Source: a virus
Length of the DNA stretch: 39,643 nucleotides
Strand: one strand, 5' to 3'
Virus record (IMG/VR): IMGVR_UViG_3300011115_000229
Coordinates: 1-39,643 of that record
The notes below the pieces were generated by a model. That model ran no database searches. It was given only the letters and a program-made list of their open reading frames with translations, and was not told the origin of the DNA. How positions within the stretch are numbered: the stretch's first letter is position 1; each line of letters begins with the position of its first letter. A program made the translations under genes and the position numbers. Positions 15,450-23,891 of the stretch are shown one piece after another.

Positions 15450-16556
15450 ATGCACTCTGATATTGTCGGCGGCTCAACTGCGAAGCGCGTCATAAATTGT
15501 CCTGGCAGCGTAAAGCTATGCCAACAAGTTCCCCCAAGACCATCATCGAAATATGCAGAGGAAGGATCACTGTTACATGATGCGATACACAAGATCTTAT
15601 CTCACGGTGCATCTACTGATGACTTTGGCCTTGGCGATGATCTCATTGAGCGTAAATTACGCCCTGCCCTTGACGCGCTGAATGAGATTGATCCTGACAA
15701 CCGACTTGAATTTCAGACGGAAGTTTCCGTCTCCTTTGGAGGGTTTCTAGCTGGCGTATTCGGATCCTGTGACCTCATTGGTCGTATTGGCAATCGTGCA
15801 ATTGTTCTCGATTGGAAGTTTGGTGATGGGGTGGCGGTGGATGCTGTCGAGAACCATCAGCTTTTGTTTTATTCCGCTGCGGCTATGCGGACTGACGAAG
15901 CCCGTTGGGCGTTCGAGGGCGTCACTGAAATAGAGTGCATCATTGTCCAGCCGCCATATGTCAAGCGGTGGATGACTACGCCGGGGCGCGTTAAAGCGTT
16001 TGAGCGTGAGCTTTACGACGCCGTAACAACGGCGATGCGCGCGAACGCACCTGTCAATATTGGCGATCATTGCAAATGGTGCGCAGCCAAGCCAATATGT
16101 CCTGCAATGACGGGCGAGACTGAACGCGCGTTACGGATACAACTGAACAGCATATCGCCAGAGGGTTACAGCAATGCGCTTGTTATCGCAGATCGTGTTG
16201 AAGACTGGATCAAATCTGTGCGTGAGATGGCGCAACAAGCGCTTGAAAACAACATTGCAATCCCAGGATATAAACTTGTGCCAAAGCGCGCCACACGTCA
16301 GTGGGTCAACGACGAAGGCGCATTGGAAGCTCTTAAAGAAATGGGACTTGAGCTTGATGAATTAACAGAGACGAAGTTAAGATCGCCAGCGCAGCTAGAG
16401 AAAATATTGAAGAAACATAAGCTCGAACTGCCTAAAGATCACGTCGTCGCTGTTTCAACGGGTAACACGATTGCGCCGGAGTCAGATCCGCGTCCAGCCG
16501 TGTTGCGTCTAGGCTCGCAACTCCGCGAAGCCTTTAAAAAGATAGAGGTAAAGTAA
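15450..16556 (+). CDS. DUF2800 family Fe-S / PD-(D/E)XK nuclease-like protein
   Basis: A 368-residue protein. After Cys17 (NCPGS) it has the nuclease-like core GSCDLIG (Asp108) and VLDWKFG (Asp121, Lys123). A cluster CKWCAAKPIC gives Cys208, Cys211 and Cys217. One early and three late cysteines around a D...DxK core is the Cas4/AddB-type iron-sulphur exonuclease layout. The family is common at the head of phage replication operons and is often annotated only as DUF2800. A recombination or end-processing role is inferred. The leader has AAAGG upstream of the ATG. Confidence 0.8.
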   Translation: MHSDIVGGSTAKRVINCPGSVKLCQQVPPRPSSKYAEEGSLLHDAIHKILSHGASTDDFGLGDDLIERKLRPALDALNEIDPDNRLEFQTEVSVSFGGFLAGVFGSCDLIGRIGNRAIVLDWKFGDGVAVDAVENHQLLFYSAAAMRTDEARWAFEGVTEIECIIVQPPYVKRWMTTPGRVKAFERELYDAVTTAMRANAPVNIGDHCKWCAAKPICPAMTGETERALRIQLNSISPEGYSNALVIADRVEDWIKSVREMAQQALENNIAIPGYKLVPKRATRQWVNDEGALEALKEMGLELDELTETKLRSPAQLEKILKKHKLELPKDHVVAVSTGNTIAPESDPRPAVLRLGSQLREAFKKIEVK

Positions 16557-16729
16557 TGGACACGAAACTAACAATGACGATTAAAGAGTTTTGCGAGGCG
16601 CTTGGTATTAGTTCAGCGACATTCTGGAAATACCATACGTCAGGTAAAATTAAAGCAATCCGCATTGGTAGGCGCGTGCTTATTCCGATGCCTGAAGTAA
16701 ATAGAATATTAACTGAAGGTCTAAACTGA
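16556..16729 (+). CDS. Small helix-turn-helix protein (HTH_17/excisionase-like)
   Basis: A 57-residue protein whose ATG overlaps the preceding stop (TAATG). It reads TIKEFCEALGISSATFWKYH, then SGKIKAIRIGRRVLIPMPEV, the winged MerR/AlpA-like HTH used by excisionases and small phage regulators. With no integrase in the genome, an excision role is unlikely; local DNA bending or transcription control fits better. It lies early in the replication operon. Confidence 0.7.
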   Translation: MDTKLTMTIKEFCEALGISSATFWKYHTSGKIKAIRIGRRVLIPMPEVNRILTEGLN

Positions 16730-16742
16730 AAGGTAAAGTAAG

Positions 16743-17372
16743 ATGACAAATCTAGTAAAATTTGGTGGCGCTAACCTTCCATCAGCGCAGTCGCTTTCAC
16801 AGGCGTTGCGTAGCATTGACACTGAAGTCTCATCACCTATGGTTATCCTGCGTATGGATAAGACAGGCCATTGGGTTTTTGGTGCCGATAGCACTGAAGT
16901 TGATAAGGATACGATGTGGGCCATTAATCCTTATTCATTTGTGCATGGTTATATTGCATGGGGCGTTGGCACTGTATTAGGCGAAAAGATTGCGCCTATT
17001 GGAGATCCATTGCCTGAACTAGAACCATGCCCTGCCGGATCTGAATTAGGCTGGCAGAAGCTGGTTGGCATGTCACTGAAATGCGTAAGCGGCGAAGACA
17101 AAGGTCTTGAAGCGCGCTATTCAGTTACATCAGTTGGCGGTAAACGCGCCGTGCATGAGTTAGCTATGAAAGTAGCAGACCAAGTTGATACAAGCGAAAA
17201 GTTTGTGCCTGTAGCTAAACTTGGCAGTAGCCATTATCCACATCAGAAATATGGCCGAGTATATGTGCCTGTATTTGATATTGTGGAATGGATTAGCATT
17301 GATGGCGATGGTGCCGAAGACGTAGCTCCACCTGCGGAATCGGCCAACACGACCCGTCGTCGTCGAGGCTAA
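16743..17372 (+). CDS. Conserved replication-operon protein, possible ssDNA-binding protein
   Basis: A 209-residue protein preceded by GAAAGGTAAAGTAAG. It has no enzyme motif. Beta-rich segments (SSPMVILRMDKTGHWVFG, then YIAWGVGTVLGEK and HQKYGRVYVPVFDIVEWI) are followed by an acidic linker and a basic tail (TTRRRRG). Size, beta content and place between the nuclease-like protein and polymerase resemble phage ssDNA-binding proteins, but the acidic tail expected of an SSB is replaced by Arg. Function is therefore open. Confidence 0.6.
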   Translation: MTNLVKFGGANLPSAQSLSQALRSIDTEVSSPMVILRMDKTGHWVFGADSTEVDKDTMWAINPYSFVHGYIAWGVGTVLGEKIAPIGDPLPELEPCPAGSELGWQKLVGMSLKCVSGEDKGLEARYSVTSVGGKRAVHELAMKVADQVDTSEKFVPVAKLGSSHYPHQKYGRVYVPVFDIVEWISIDGDGAEDVAPPAESANTTRRRRG

Positions 17373-17376
17373 TAAG

Positions 17377-17412
17377 ACGGGGCGGTATTCGCGTGACACC
17401 GTGCCGCCCCGT
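17377..17412 (+). terminator. Hairpin inside the replication operon
   Basis: ACGGGGCGG pairs perfectly with CCGCCCCGT across an 18-base loop, just after the stop at 17372. It is followed by TAACTTCC, which is not a clear U-tract. It could attenuate transcription or protect the upstream mRNA. Confidence 0.45.
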
Positions 17413-17439
17413 TAACTTCCCTAACAGAAAGATAAGAAG

Positions 17440-17619
17440 ATGGCCGAACGTAAAGTTTGGAACGACGCAACACGTCTAACGCCCAAAGAACAACAGGTCT
17501 ATGATCTGTTCCGCAAAGGGTTTAAATGCAAAGATATTGCTGTGATCTTGAGCATTACGCCAAGCGCAGCGCGGACAAGACTAGCTCTAGCAAAGGATAA
17601 GGTGCGCTGTGGAGGATGA
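17440..17619 (+). CDS. Small LuxR/GerE-type HTH protein
   Basis: A 59-residue protein made almost only of a GerE-like four-helix HTH: LTPKEQQVYDLFRKGFKCKD, then IAVILSITPSAARTRLALAK. In this fold the second part is the recognition helix. No sensor domain is attached. A similar mini-HTH is encoded on the other strand at 24894-25139. It is likely a DNA-binding regulator of phage genes. The ATG follows AGAAAGATAAGA. Confidence 0.7.
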   Translation: MAERKVWNDATRLTPKEQQVYDLFRKGFKCKDIAVILSITPSAARTRLALAKDKVRCGG

Positions 17620-17626
17620 TCATCAT

Positions 17627-17821
17627 ATGTTTCAACAACTTTACGCCGCGTATCAAGAAACCGGCGATAAAATATATAGATTTGCGGCGGAGGAAATCTT
17701 ACGCCTCCGCGCCGAAAATGAGAAGCTGCGTGCGGCGTTAAAGCCGTTTGCCAAGTATTACACGTCGCCAATATTTGAAGAAATCCGCGCCGCCCGTAAA
17801 GCATTGGAGAGTGGAGAATGA
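17627..17821 (+). CDS. Small coiled-coil hypothetical protein
   Basis: A 64-residue protein. The ATG at 17627 is preferred because GGAGG lies 11 bases before it; the alternative GTG at 17609 sits against that ribosome site and overlaps the previous gene. The middle (FAAEEILRLRAENEKLRAAL) is a heptad-like coiled coil. The protein is charged and soluble, with no known family. It overlaps the next gene by ATGA. Confidence 0.6.
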   Translation: MFQQLYAAYQETGDKIYRFAAEEILRLRAENEKLRAALKPFAKYYTSPIFEEIRAARKALESGE

Positions 17822-18417
17822 GCAAAATATTTATACCGGCCTACTGGCCTTTCTTCAAATCGGGTGAGTTGCGTCGCTTTGACTATCAAGCGCCGGACAC
17901 GCCAAGTTTCACGTCTGTGTTTAGTTATGACAAGGGCAGCGACAGTATGCTCTACAATAACTACGACAGCGCAGGCACATGGTTGAACAAATGGTTTTAC
18001 CGATACAATCCTGGCTTTGGCGTCGCTGAGTGGCGCGATGACTACCCAAACAACAAGAAGGTCGTGCTCTCGCCAGCGATAGGATGGGGCGAATTTCAGG
18101 ACGTTGGATCTGACTACATCAACTATCCTAAGTTTGACTTCTTTAAATGCTGGCCTCCGGCGTCAAGCAGCGGTGTGCAAATCGTGCACTTTGAGCAACA
18201 AATCTCACAAATGAATGTGCTCGGCGCTTACTATCAAGACGTGATCCAGTTTACCTATCTACAGAACTGGAACGGCAAGCCAGCCACAGGCGCGCGTTAC
18301 TGGATGGCGCTTGGCGTTGGGCCGATCAAGACGCAGTTCTTAACACAAGACGCAACAGATCCAACAAAGATAACGGAGTCAGTCGTATGGCAAGCGAAGA
18401 TAACGAAGGTCGGTTAA
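17818..18417 (+). CDS. Aromatic-rich hypothetical protein (orphan)
   Basis: A 199-residue protein that I do not recognise. It is unusually rich in Trp, Tyr and Phe (AYWPFFKSG, then WLNKWFYRYNPGFGVAEWRD and YWMALGVGPIKTQFL) with no signal peptide or membrane helix. The pattern suggests a compact beta-rich fold, perhaps ligand- or carbohydrate-binding. Its place inside the replication operon is odd for a structural-looking protein. It starts in an ATGA overlap and ends 31 bases inside the next gene. Confidence 0.6.
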   Translation: MSKIFIPAYWPFFKSGELRRFDYQAPDTPSFTSVFSYDKGSDSMLYNNYDSAGTWLNKWFYRYNPGFGVAEWRDDYPNNKKVVLSPAIGWGEFQDVGSDYINYPKFDFFKCWPPASSSGVQIVHFEQQISQMNVLGAYYQDVIQFTYLQNWNGKPATGARYWMALGVGPIKTQFLTQDATDPTKITESVVWQAKITKVG

Positions 18418-18605
18418 AAGCCCTAATGGGCGATCTATTATTCACCATCAAAGAATACTCAGACAAGCATGAGAGGCCAGATGAAATACTATTCGTTCTT
18501 GATCGCATCGTCGCTGCTTATCGCCACGCCTTCGATGGCGCAACAGATCAGCGTGTTCAACGGCCCGAACGGCCCCGTGGCAACGGAGCTAAGTTACCCA
18601 ACTGA
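18387..18605 (+). CDS. Small helical hypothetical protein
   Basis: A 72-residue protein with GGAG 8 bases before its ATG. Residues 1-50 (NEGRLKALMGDLLFTIKEYS, then EILFVLDRIVAAYRHAF) form charged amphipathic helices. The last 22 residues are Arg/Pro-rich and lie where the next gene, in another frame, encodes its signal peptide. Function is unknown. It overlaps both neighbours. Confidence 0.5.
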   Translation: MASEDNEGRLKALMGDLLFTIKEYSDKHERPDEILFVLDRIVAAYRHAFDGATDQRVQRPERPRGNGAKLPN

Positions 18606-18729
18606 GAACTTCTATTATCTTGGCAACGATGTGATCTCCGCGCCGAAGATCGGAAACTACACAGTCTATAATGGCCCTAATGGTGAGCTGTTAGGTAGCC
18701 GTGTTGACGGCATAGCAACAGGAGAGTGA
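18481..18729 (+). CDS. Secreted periplasmic protein with two NGPNG motifs
   Basis: An 82-residue precursor starting at ATG 18481 (GAGAGG upstream), 125 bases inside the previous gene. Residues 1-20 are a Sec signal peptide (MKYYSFLIASSLLIATPSMA) with likely cleavage before Gln21. There is no lipobox Cys. The 62-residue mature part holds two copies of V-(F/Y)-NGPNG, at residues 25-31 and 62-68. A secreted protein in a replication operon is unusual. It could modify the envelope or exclude superinfecting phages, but this is only inference. Confidence 0.6.
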   Translation: MKYYSFLIASSLLIATPSMAQQISVFNGPNGPVATELSYPTENFYYLGNDVISAPKIGNYTVYNGPNGELLGSRVDGIATGE

Positions 18730-18731
18730 AA

Positions 18732-18995
18732 ATGAAACTAACTAGAGAAGAACATCATGAGCGCGTTAAGATATTGGGCGTGCAATTAGAAAAGTGCATT
18801 AATAGTTATATAACACACAACGCGCGCGGTTTACTTCCAGAACATATAACATCGGCGCTCGCCACTGTATCGGGTGAATTTTTAAGCCATATGGATCCAG
18901 ACGAGTTCGACATATTTGTTAAAATAGTTCGGGAAATTTCTTCAACTCCTAGCCCTCGCGTAAAAATATTAAAGATGAGCGACACGCCTCAATGA
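18732..18995 (+). CDS. Small hypothetical protein before DNA polymerase
   Basis: An 87-residue helical protein. The ATG at 18732 follows AGGAG with 8 bases spacing and is preferred over GTG 18726. It reads LTREEHHERVKILGVQLEKC, then HITSALATVSGEFLSHMDPD and FDIFVKIVREI. No family is recognised. It overlaps the polymerase start by ATGA, so the two are co-translated. Confidence 0.6.
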   Translation: MKLTREEHHERVKILGVQLEKCINSYITHNARGLLPEHITSALATVSGEFLSHMDPDEFDIFVKIVREISSTPSPRVKILKMSDTPQ

Positions 18996-20881
18996 TTTGG
19001 ATTGATTTTGAAACGCGCAGCGAGTGTGATCTGAAGGTGGAGGGCGTATATAACTACGCTCGTCATCCCACAACAGAAGTGTTGTGTATGTCCTACGCAT
19101 ACAACGATGCGTCAGTGCAGACGTGGCGACCGGGTGAGCCATTCCCGCGCATGAACGGTCAGATCCGCGCGCATAATGCAGCGTTCGAGCGGCTGATCTT
19201 TTGGCATGTGTTAGATCAACAGATTCCGTTAGAACAGTTCTACTGCACCGCAGCGCAAGCACGCGCTAATTGCGCGCCGGGTAGCTTAGAAGACGTAGCC
19301 CGCTTTGCTGGCACGAACATGCGTAAGGATCATCGCGGTAATTATCTTGTGCGCCAGTGTTGCGTGCCGCCGTTCAAAGACGATCCACATCTTATACAAG
19401 AGCTGATAGAATATTGCGAACAAGACGTGCGGACGATGCGTGCCGCCAGTCAGGCCATGCGAGATCTGACCGATGATGAGCTTGCAGACTATCACGCTAA
19501 CGAACGTATCAATGATCGCGGCGTTCTTATTGACGTGCCGCTATGCCAAGCAGCGGTCAGATATGCGGCTGATGAATTACAAGAGATCGAGCGTATTGTC
19601 CGCGAGGTCACGCGGGGCGAGATTACATCAGTCCGAAGTCCTAAGATGCGACAATGGGTTCAAGATCGTGTCGGCCCCGAAGCCCTCAAGCTCATGGAGC
19701 GCGACGACAAGTTTTCGATTGACAAAACTGCGCGCGCGAACCTTCTGGCGATGGACGATCCTGAACAAGTGCCGCCAGATGTTGCCGACGTTATACAATG
19801 CGCTGATGATCTTTGGGCGTCTTCTGTAGCAAAGTTTAAACGCCTGTTCGATCTCGCTGGCGAAGACCACCGCGTGCGCGGTGCGTTTGTATTTGCAGGT
19901 GGCAGCGCCACAGGCCGCGCGTCCAGTTACGGCGCGCAGGTGCATAACTTCACACGACAATGCGCTGACGAGCCTGAGTCAGTGAGGCACGCAATGGTGC
20001 GCGGACATCAGATCGTGCCGAAATACGGTAAAAGAATTACTGACGTGTTAAAGGGTATGTTACGCCCCGCGATCATACCAGCCAAAGGTCATCAGTTTGT
20101 TGTGGCCGATTGGTCTGCAATCGAAGGCCGTGTCAATCCGTGGTTGTCCACACGCGGCAAAGATAAGTTAAAGATCTTTGAATCTGGCTTGGATGTTTAC
20201 AAAACAAATGCCGCTGCAACATTTAGGACAACATACGAAACCGTAACAAAAGATCAAAGACAGGTCGGTAAAGTTCAAGAACTGGCCTGCGGATTTGGCG
20301 GTGGCCTTGGTGCGTTTGCGGCTATGGGCCGCATCTACGGCATAAATTTACCTGAGTTTGAAGCGCGTAAGATGGTTGACGCATGGCGTCGCGCTAACCC
20401 TTGGGCCGTTTACTTTTGGGAAGCACTAGAGATAGCGTATACACGCGCGCTGCGTAACAAGAATAAAGTATTTACCGCTGGCAAGATTGAATATCTATTC
20501 GACGGGCAACATCTTTGGTATTCTCTTCCGTCTGGTCGTGTGCTTTGTTATCCTTTTGCCCGGTTTGAAGACGACACGATCACATATGCGAAGGCATCTT
20601 GGAAGCCTGCGGCGGACGCTAAAGAGTGGCCCCGTGCTAGATTATGGCGCGGGTTGGCGTGCGAGAATGTCACTCAAGCTGTCGCACATGATCTTTTGCG
20701 CGAGGCTTTACGTCAGTTTGATAATGTTGTTTTGCATGTGCATGACGAAATTGTTTTGGAATCGCAAACACCCGACGAAGATAAAATAAAATTAGAAAAA
20801 GTAATGCGAACGCCTCCCGCATGGGCGGAAGGTTTACCGTTAGAAGTTGAAGCAACTGTTATGCAGAGATACGGCAAATGA
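18992..20881 (+). CDS. Family A DNA polymerase with 3'-5' exonuclease domain
   Basis: A 629-residue replicative polymerase. The N-terminal DnaQ-like exonuclease has IWIDFETRSE (Asp5, Glu7), AHNAAFER and YCEQD. Polymerase motif A is VVADWSAIEGR (Asp373). Motif B is RQVGKVQELACGFGGG (Arg423, Lys427), where the residues matching E. coli Phe762 and Tyr766 are Leu431 and Phe435. Motif C is LHVHDEIVLE (His584-Asp585-Glu586). There is no 5'-3' exonuclease domain. Together with the primase-helicase two genes later it makes a self-contained replisome. Confidence 0.93.
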   Translation: MIWIDFETRSECDLKVEGVYNYARHPTTEVLCMSYAYNDASVQTWRPGEPFPRMNGQIRAHNAAFERLIFWHVLDQQIPLEQFYCTAAQARANCAPGSLEDVARFAGTNMRKDHRGNYLVRQCCVPPFKDDPHLIQELIEYCEQDVRTMRAASQAMRDLTDDELADYHANERINDRGVLIDVPLCQAAVRYAADELQEIERIVREVTRGEITSVRSPKMRQWVQDRVGPEALKLMERDDKFSIDKTARANLLAMDDPEQVPPDVADVIQCADDLWASSVAKFKRLFDLAGEDHRVRGAFVFAGGSATGRASSYGAQVHNFTRQCADEPESVRHAMVRGHQIVPKYGKRITDVLKGMLRPAIIPAKGHQFVVADWSAIEGRVNPWLSTRGKDKLKIFESGLDVYKTNAAATFRTTYETVTKDQRQVGKVQELACGFGGGLGAFAAMGRIYGINLPEFEARKMVDAWRRANPWAVYFWEALEIAYTRALRNKNKVFTAGKIEYLFDGQHLWYSLPSGRVLCYPFARFEDDTITYAKASWKPAADAKEWPRARLWRGLACENVTQAVAHDLLREALRQFDNVVLHVHDEIVLESQTPDEDKIKLEKVMRTPPAWAEGLPLEVEATVMQRYGK

Positions 20882-21603
20882 TTGCAGTTTGGTTTTCATG
20901 CGGCGCTGCGAGCGCGGTTGCGGCTAAACTGACGCTAGAAAAGTATTCCGACGTGCGCGTCGTGAATAATCCTGTGGCTGAAGAAGATCCTGACAATCGA
21001 CGTTTCTTGCGCGACGTTGAGGCATGGCTTGGCGTTGAGATCGAAAACGCAGTCAACCCTAAATATCCTACAGCGTCCGCGTATGACGTGTGGGCGTATC
21101 GCAATTATATGTCCGGCGTTAGCGGCGCGGTCTGCACCGTCGAGTTAAAGAAGCGCGCGCGTCAGATATGGGAACAGACAAACAAAGCCGATTGGCATGT
21201 GCTTGGTTTTACCGTCGATGAAAAGACACGGTATGATCGTTTTGTTTTGACTGAGCGTGATAACGTCCTTCCTATTTTAATTGACGCAGGATTAACGAAA
21301 CAGGACTGTCTCGACCGTATCATAGCCGCTGGCATAAAGCCGCCCCGCGTTTATGGCCTTGGCTTTCCAAATGCTAATTGCATCGGTTGTGTAAAAGCAA
21401 CGTCGCCTACTTATTGGAATCTTGTTAGACGCACGCATCCAGAAGCGTTTAAACAACGCGCCGAACAATCGCGCGGACTTGGCGTAAAATTAGTAAGGCA
21501 TAAAAACAAACGCATTTTTTTAGATGAATTGCCAGCGGATGCAAAAGGCAGATCATTAGCTAAGATGCAAGTTGATTGCGGAATATTTTGCGAGGAAAAA
21601 TGA
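20878..21603 (+). CDS. PAPS reductase-like / PP-loop adenine nucleotide alpha-hydrolase protein
   Basis: A 241-residue protein beginning IAVWFSCGAASAVAAKLTLE, a PP-loop of the PAPS reductase/ATP pyrophosphatase superfamily (consensus SGGxDS) in which Gly and Asp are replaced (SCGAAS). Conserved cysteines follow: CTVELKKRAR near residue 86, and NCIGCVKATSPTYW near 165, plus a C-terminal VDCGIFCEEK. Such proteins recur in phage replication operons, but true sulphate reduction is doubtful. Nucleotide or DNA modification and nucleotide sensing have been proposed for relatives. It overlaps both neighbours by ATGA. Confidence 0.75.
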   Translation: MIAVWFSCGAASAVAAKLTLEKYSDVRVVNNPVAEEDPDNRRFLRDVEAWLGVEIENAVNPKYPTASAYDVWAYRNYMSGVSGAVCTVELKKRARQIWEQTNKADWHVLGFTVDEKTRYDRFVLTERDNVLPILIDAGLTKQDCLDRIIAAGIKPPRVYGLGFPNANCIGCVKATSPTYWNLVRRTHPEAFKQRAEQSRGLGVKLVRHKNKRIFLDELPADAKGRSLAKMQVDCGIFCEEK

Positions 21604-23891
21604 GCGACGATTTTTTAAAATACATTTGTTCGCTTGCACCTGAAGGCGAGACTGCGCTGGTCGTTAAGCAGATCGACACAGGTAAGCTGCATCTCGACGG
21701 CACGATCAAATACACATGGCCTGCTTACATGCCTACGCATAAGCGCAAGAAAGGCGAGGCGTGGTTTGTTAATACAGGTTCGTTTATCATCGACCGTTTT
21801 AAGAACGGTAGACCAAGCGCGAGCACAGCGAATTGCGATCACGTCTTGTTTATGATGTTGGATGACATCGGAACAAAATCTAAAACGCCGCCGCTTGAAC
21901 CGACATGGATCATAGAGACAAGCCCCGGTAACTTTCAATGGGGCTATGTTTACAGCGAACAGCCGACGACGGGAGAACATTGTGCAGCCATTACCGCTAT
22001 TGCGCGCGCGGGTTATTCTGATCCTGGCGCTACTAACGCCGTTCGCAACTGCCGGTTGCCAGGCTCAACTAATCAAAAGCCGGGACGGGATAGTTTTGAA
22101 GCCCGTCTCGTCGAATTTACCCGCAAAGAATACACGATAGCCGAGATCTGCGCCGCGCTTAACGTCGTGCCGGATGAGGCATCAACATCTAAAGCAATAT
22201 CATTTAACATTAAAGACACGGGCACTGACAGCGTTCTTACATGGCTTAATGATAAAGGACTTGTGCTATCAAGCATTAACGCTGAGGGATGGTTGAGCAT
22301 TGTATGTCCTAACAATCACGAACACACTGATGGTCAGATCTTCGCGCGCTATAAGCCATTAGATCGTTCATTTTGTTGCTATCATGGTCATTGCGAACAT
22401 CTTAAAAGTGCAGATTTTTTAAAATGGGTTTGCGATAATGGTGGCCCGCAAGCCGAGCATGGTTTGCGCGATGATGTGCTTGTTGCCGAGATGCGCGCAA
22501 TGCGCGAAAAATTGCCAGAGAATAAAATGTTTGCCGATGACGCAGAAAAGCGCATCGTGGAGGTTGATACACGTCAGGCTGGCCGCGTCGAACGCGAGAA
22601 ATGGTTTAAACGCTTCGCTTACATAACATCAGATGACGCTTTCTTTGACATGGTAACGCGCAATGAAATGCAGCGTAATGTTTTTAACGCTGTGTTCAGA
22701 CATATCGAGTGCACGTCATTACACGGTAAAGGCGCGCGCCGTATTGAAGCTGCGACATGGTTCGATGAGCACCGCACAGCCAAGGGCGGCGTATTGCTCA
22801 AAGGTCTAACTTACGCCGCTGGCGAAGAGCCTCTCGTCTATAACAGTAATGGCGATGTCTATGGCAATCGTTGGGTTGACGCGCGGCCTACATATGGCAG
22901 CGGCGACATTACGCCTTGGCTCGATCATTGCGCGGCGCTTGTGCCTGACATTGACGAGCGTGAGCATGTCTTTAACGTCATGGCCTACAAGGTTCAGCAT
23001 CCAGAAATTAAAATCAATCACGCCGTGTTGCACGGCGGCGATGAGGGCTGCGGTAAAGATACGTTATGGGCACCGTTTATATGGGCTGTGTGCGGGCCGG
23101 ACTTACGCAATCGCGGCTTAATTGATTCGGACAATCTGCAAAGCCAATGGGGCTATGCACTTGAGAGCGAAGTTCTGATCCTTAACGAGCTGCGCGAACC
23201 AGAGGCTAAAGAGCGCCGCGCGCTGGCGAATAAGCTGAAGCCTATCATCGCCGCGCCGCCTGAGACGCTGACGGTCAATCGTAAAGGCTTGCATCCATAC
23301 GACATGGTAAACCGTCTATTCGTGCTCGCCTTTACTAACGATCCTGTGCCGCTCTCGTTGCCCACGCAAGATCGTCGGTGGTTCTGCATCTGGTCACGCG
23401 CGCCGCGTATGGCTCCGAAACAGGCGCTTGCAATGTGGGATTGGTATAAGTCCGGCGGCTTTGAAGCTATTGCTGGTTGGCTCAAGCGCCGCAATGTTAC
23501 TCGATTTAATCCTGCCGCAACCCCACTTGAGACCGAATTTAAGCGCACGATGATCTCTAGTGGCATGAGCACGGCAGAGAGCTACATCGTAGATGAGATC
23601 GAAAGCCGTCATTATCCCTTCAACAAGGGCATTATTGGTGGGCCTTGGTTCAAGATCTGCAACCAACTTGCTAACGCCGCGCCTCCAGGCGTTAAGGTTC
23701 CACAGCCTGCGCTCTTACACGCGCTCAAGGAGGCTGGCTGGAAAGATCTGGGCCTTGTTCATGCGCCAGAGCATCCAACGAAACGGCATATATTTGTCTC
23801 GCCTGAGATGGCGCAATTTAAAAAGTCAGAGCTGAGAAGGATGGTCGAGGATGACAAGACTGGCGATAATGTTATTAATCTGCGCTCTTAG
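21600..23891 (+). CDS. Primase-helicase: RepB-like primase plus SF3/D5-type helicase
   Basis: A 763-residue protein. The ATG at 21600 (GAGGAA upstream, overlapping the previous stop) is chosen over in-frame TTG codons. The N-terminal part (MMLDDIGTKSKT, then WIIETSPGNFQWGYVY and ATNAVRNCRLPGSTNQKP) fits a RepB-type primase. A possible zinc-binding stretch (CPNNHEH, CCYHGHCEH) lies near residues 230-265. The C-terminal helicase has Walker A GGDEGCGKDT at 479-488 (Lys486), Walker B-like VLILNELREP and a sensor-like region LFVLAFTNDPVPL. It would prime and unwind for the adjacent polymerase. Confidence 0.88.
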   Translation: MSDDFLKYICSLAPEGETALVVKQIDTGKLHLDGTIKYTWPAYMPTHKRKKGEAWFVNTGSFIIDRFKNGRPSASTANCDHVLFMMLDDIGTKSKTPPLEPTWIIETSPGNFQWGYVYSEQPTTGEHCAAITAIARAGYSDPGATNAVRNCRLPGSTNQKPGRDSFEARLVEFTRKEYTIAEICAALNVVPDEASTSKAISFNIKDTGTDSVLTWLNDKGLVLSSINAEGWLSIVCPNNHEHTDGQIFARYKPLDRSFCCYHGHCEHLKSADFLKWVCDNGGPQAEHGLRDDVLVAEMRAMREKLPENKMFADDAEKRIVEVDTRQAGRVEREKWFKRFAYITSDDAFFDMVTRNEMQRNVFNAVFRHIECTSLHGKGARRIEAATWFDEHRTAKGGVLLKGLTYAAGEEPLVYNSNGDVYGNRWVDARPTYGSGDITPWLDHCAALVPDIDEREHVFNVMAYKVQHPEIKINHAVLHGGDEGCGKDTLWAPFIWAVCGPDLRNRGLIDSDNLQSQWGYALESEVLILNELREPEAKERRALANKLKPIIAAPPETLTVNRKGLHPYDMVNRLFVLAFTNDPVPLSLPTQDRRWFCIWSRAPRMAPKQALAMWDWYKSGGFEAIAGWLKRRNVTRFNPAATPLETEFKRTMISSGMSTAESYIVDEIESRHYPFNKGIIGGPWFKICNQLANAAPPGVKVPQPALLHALKEAGWKDLGLVHAPEHPTKRHIFVSPEMAQFKKSELRRMVEDDKTGDNVINLRS

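Noticed and set aside
15377-15592. 71-residue minus-strand frame upstream of the VRR-NUC gene
   Set aside because: It is antisense to the start of the DUF2800 gene and its promoter, Cys/Ser/Leu-rich and without a ribosome site.
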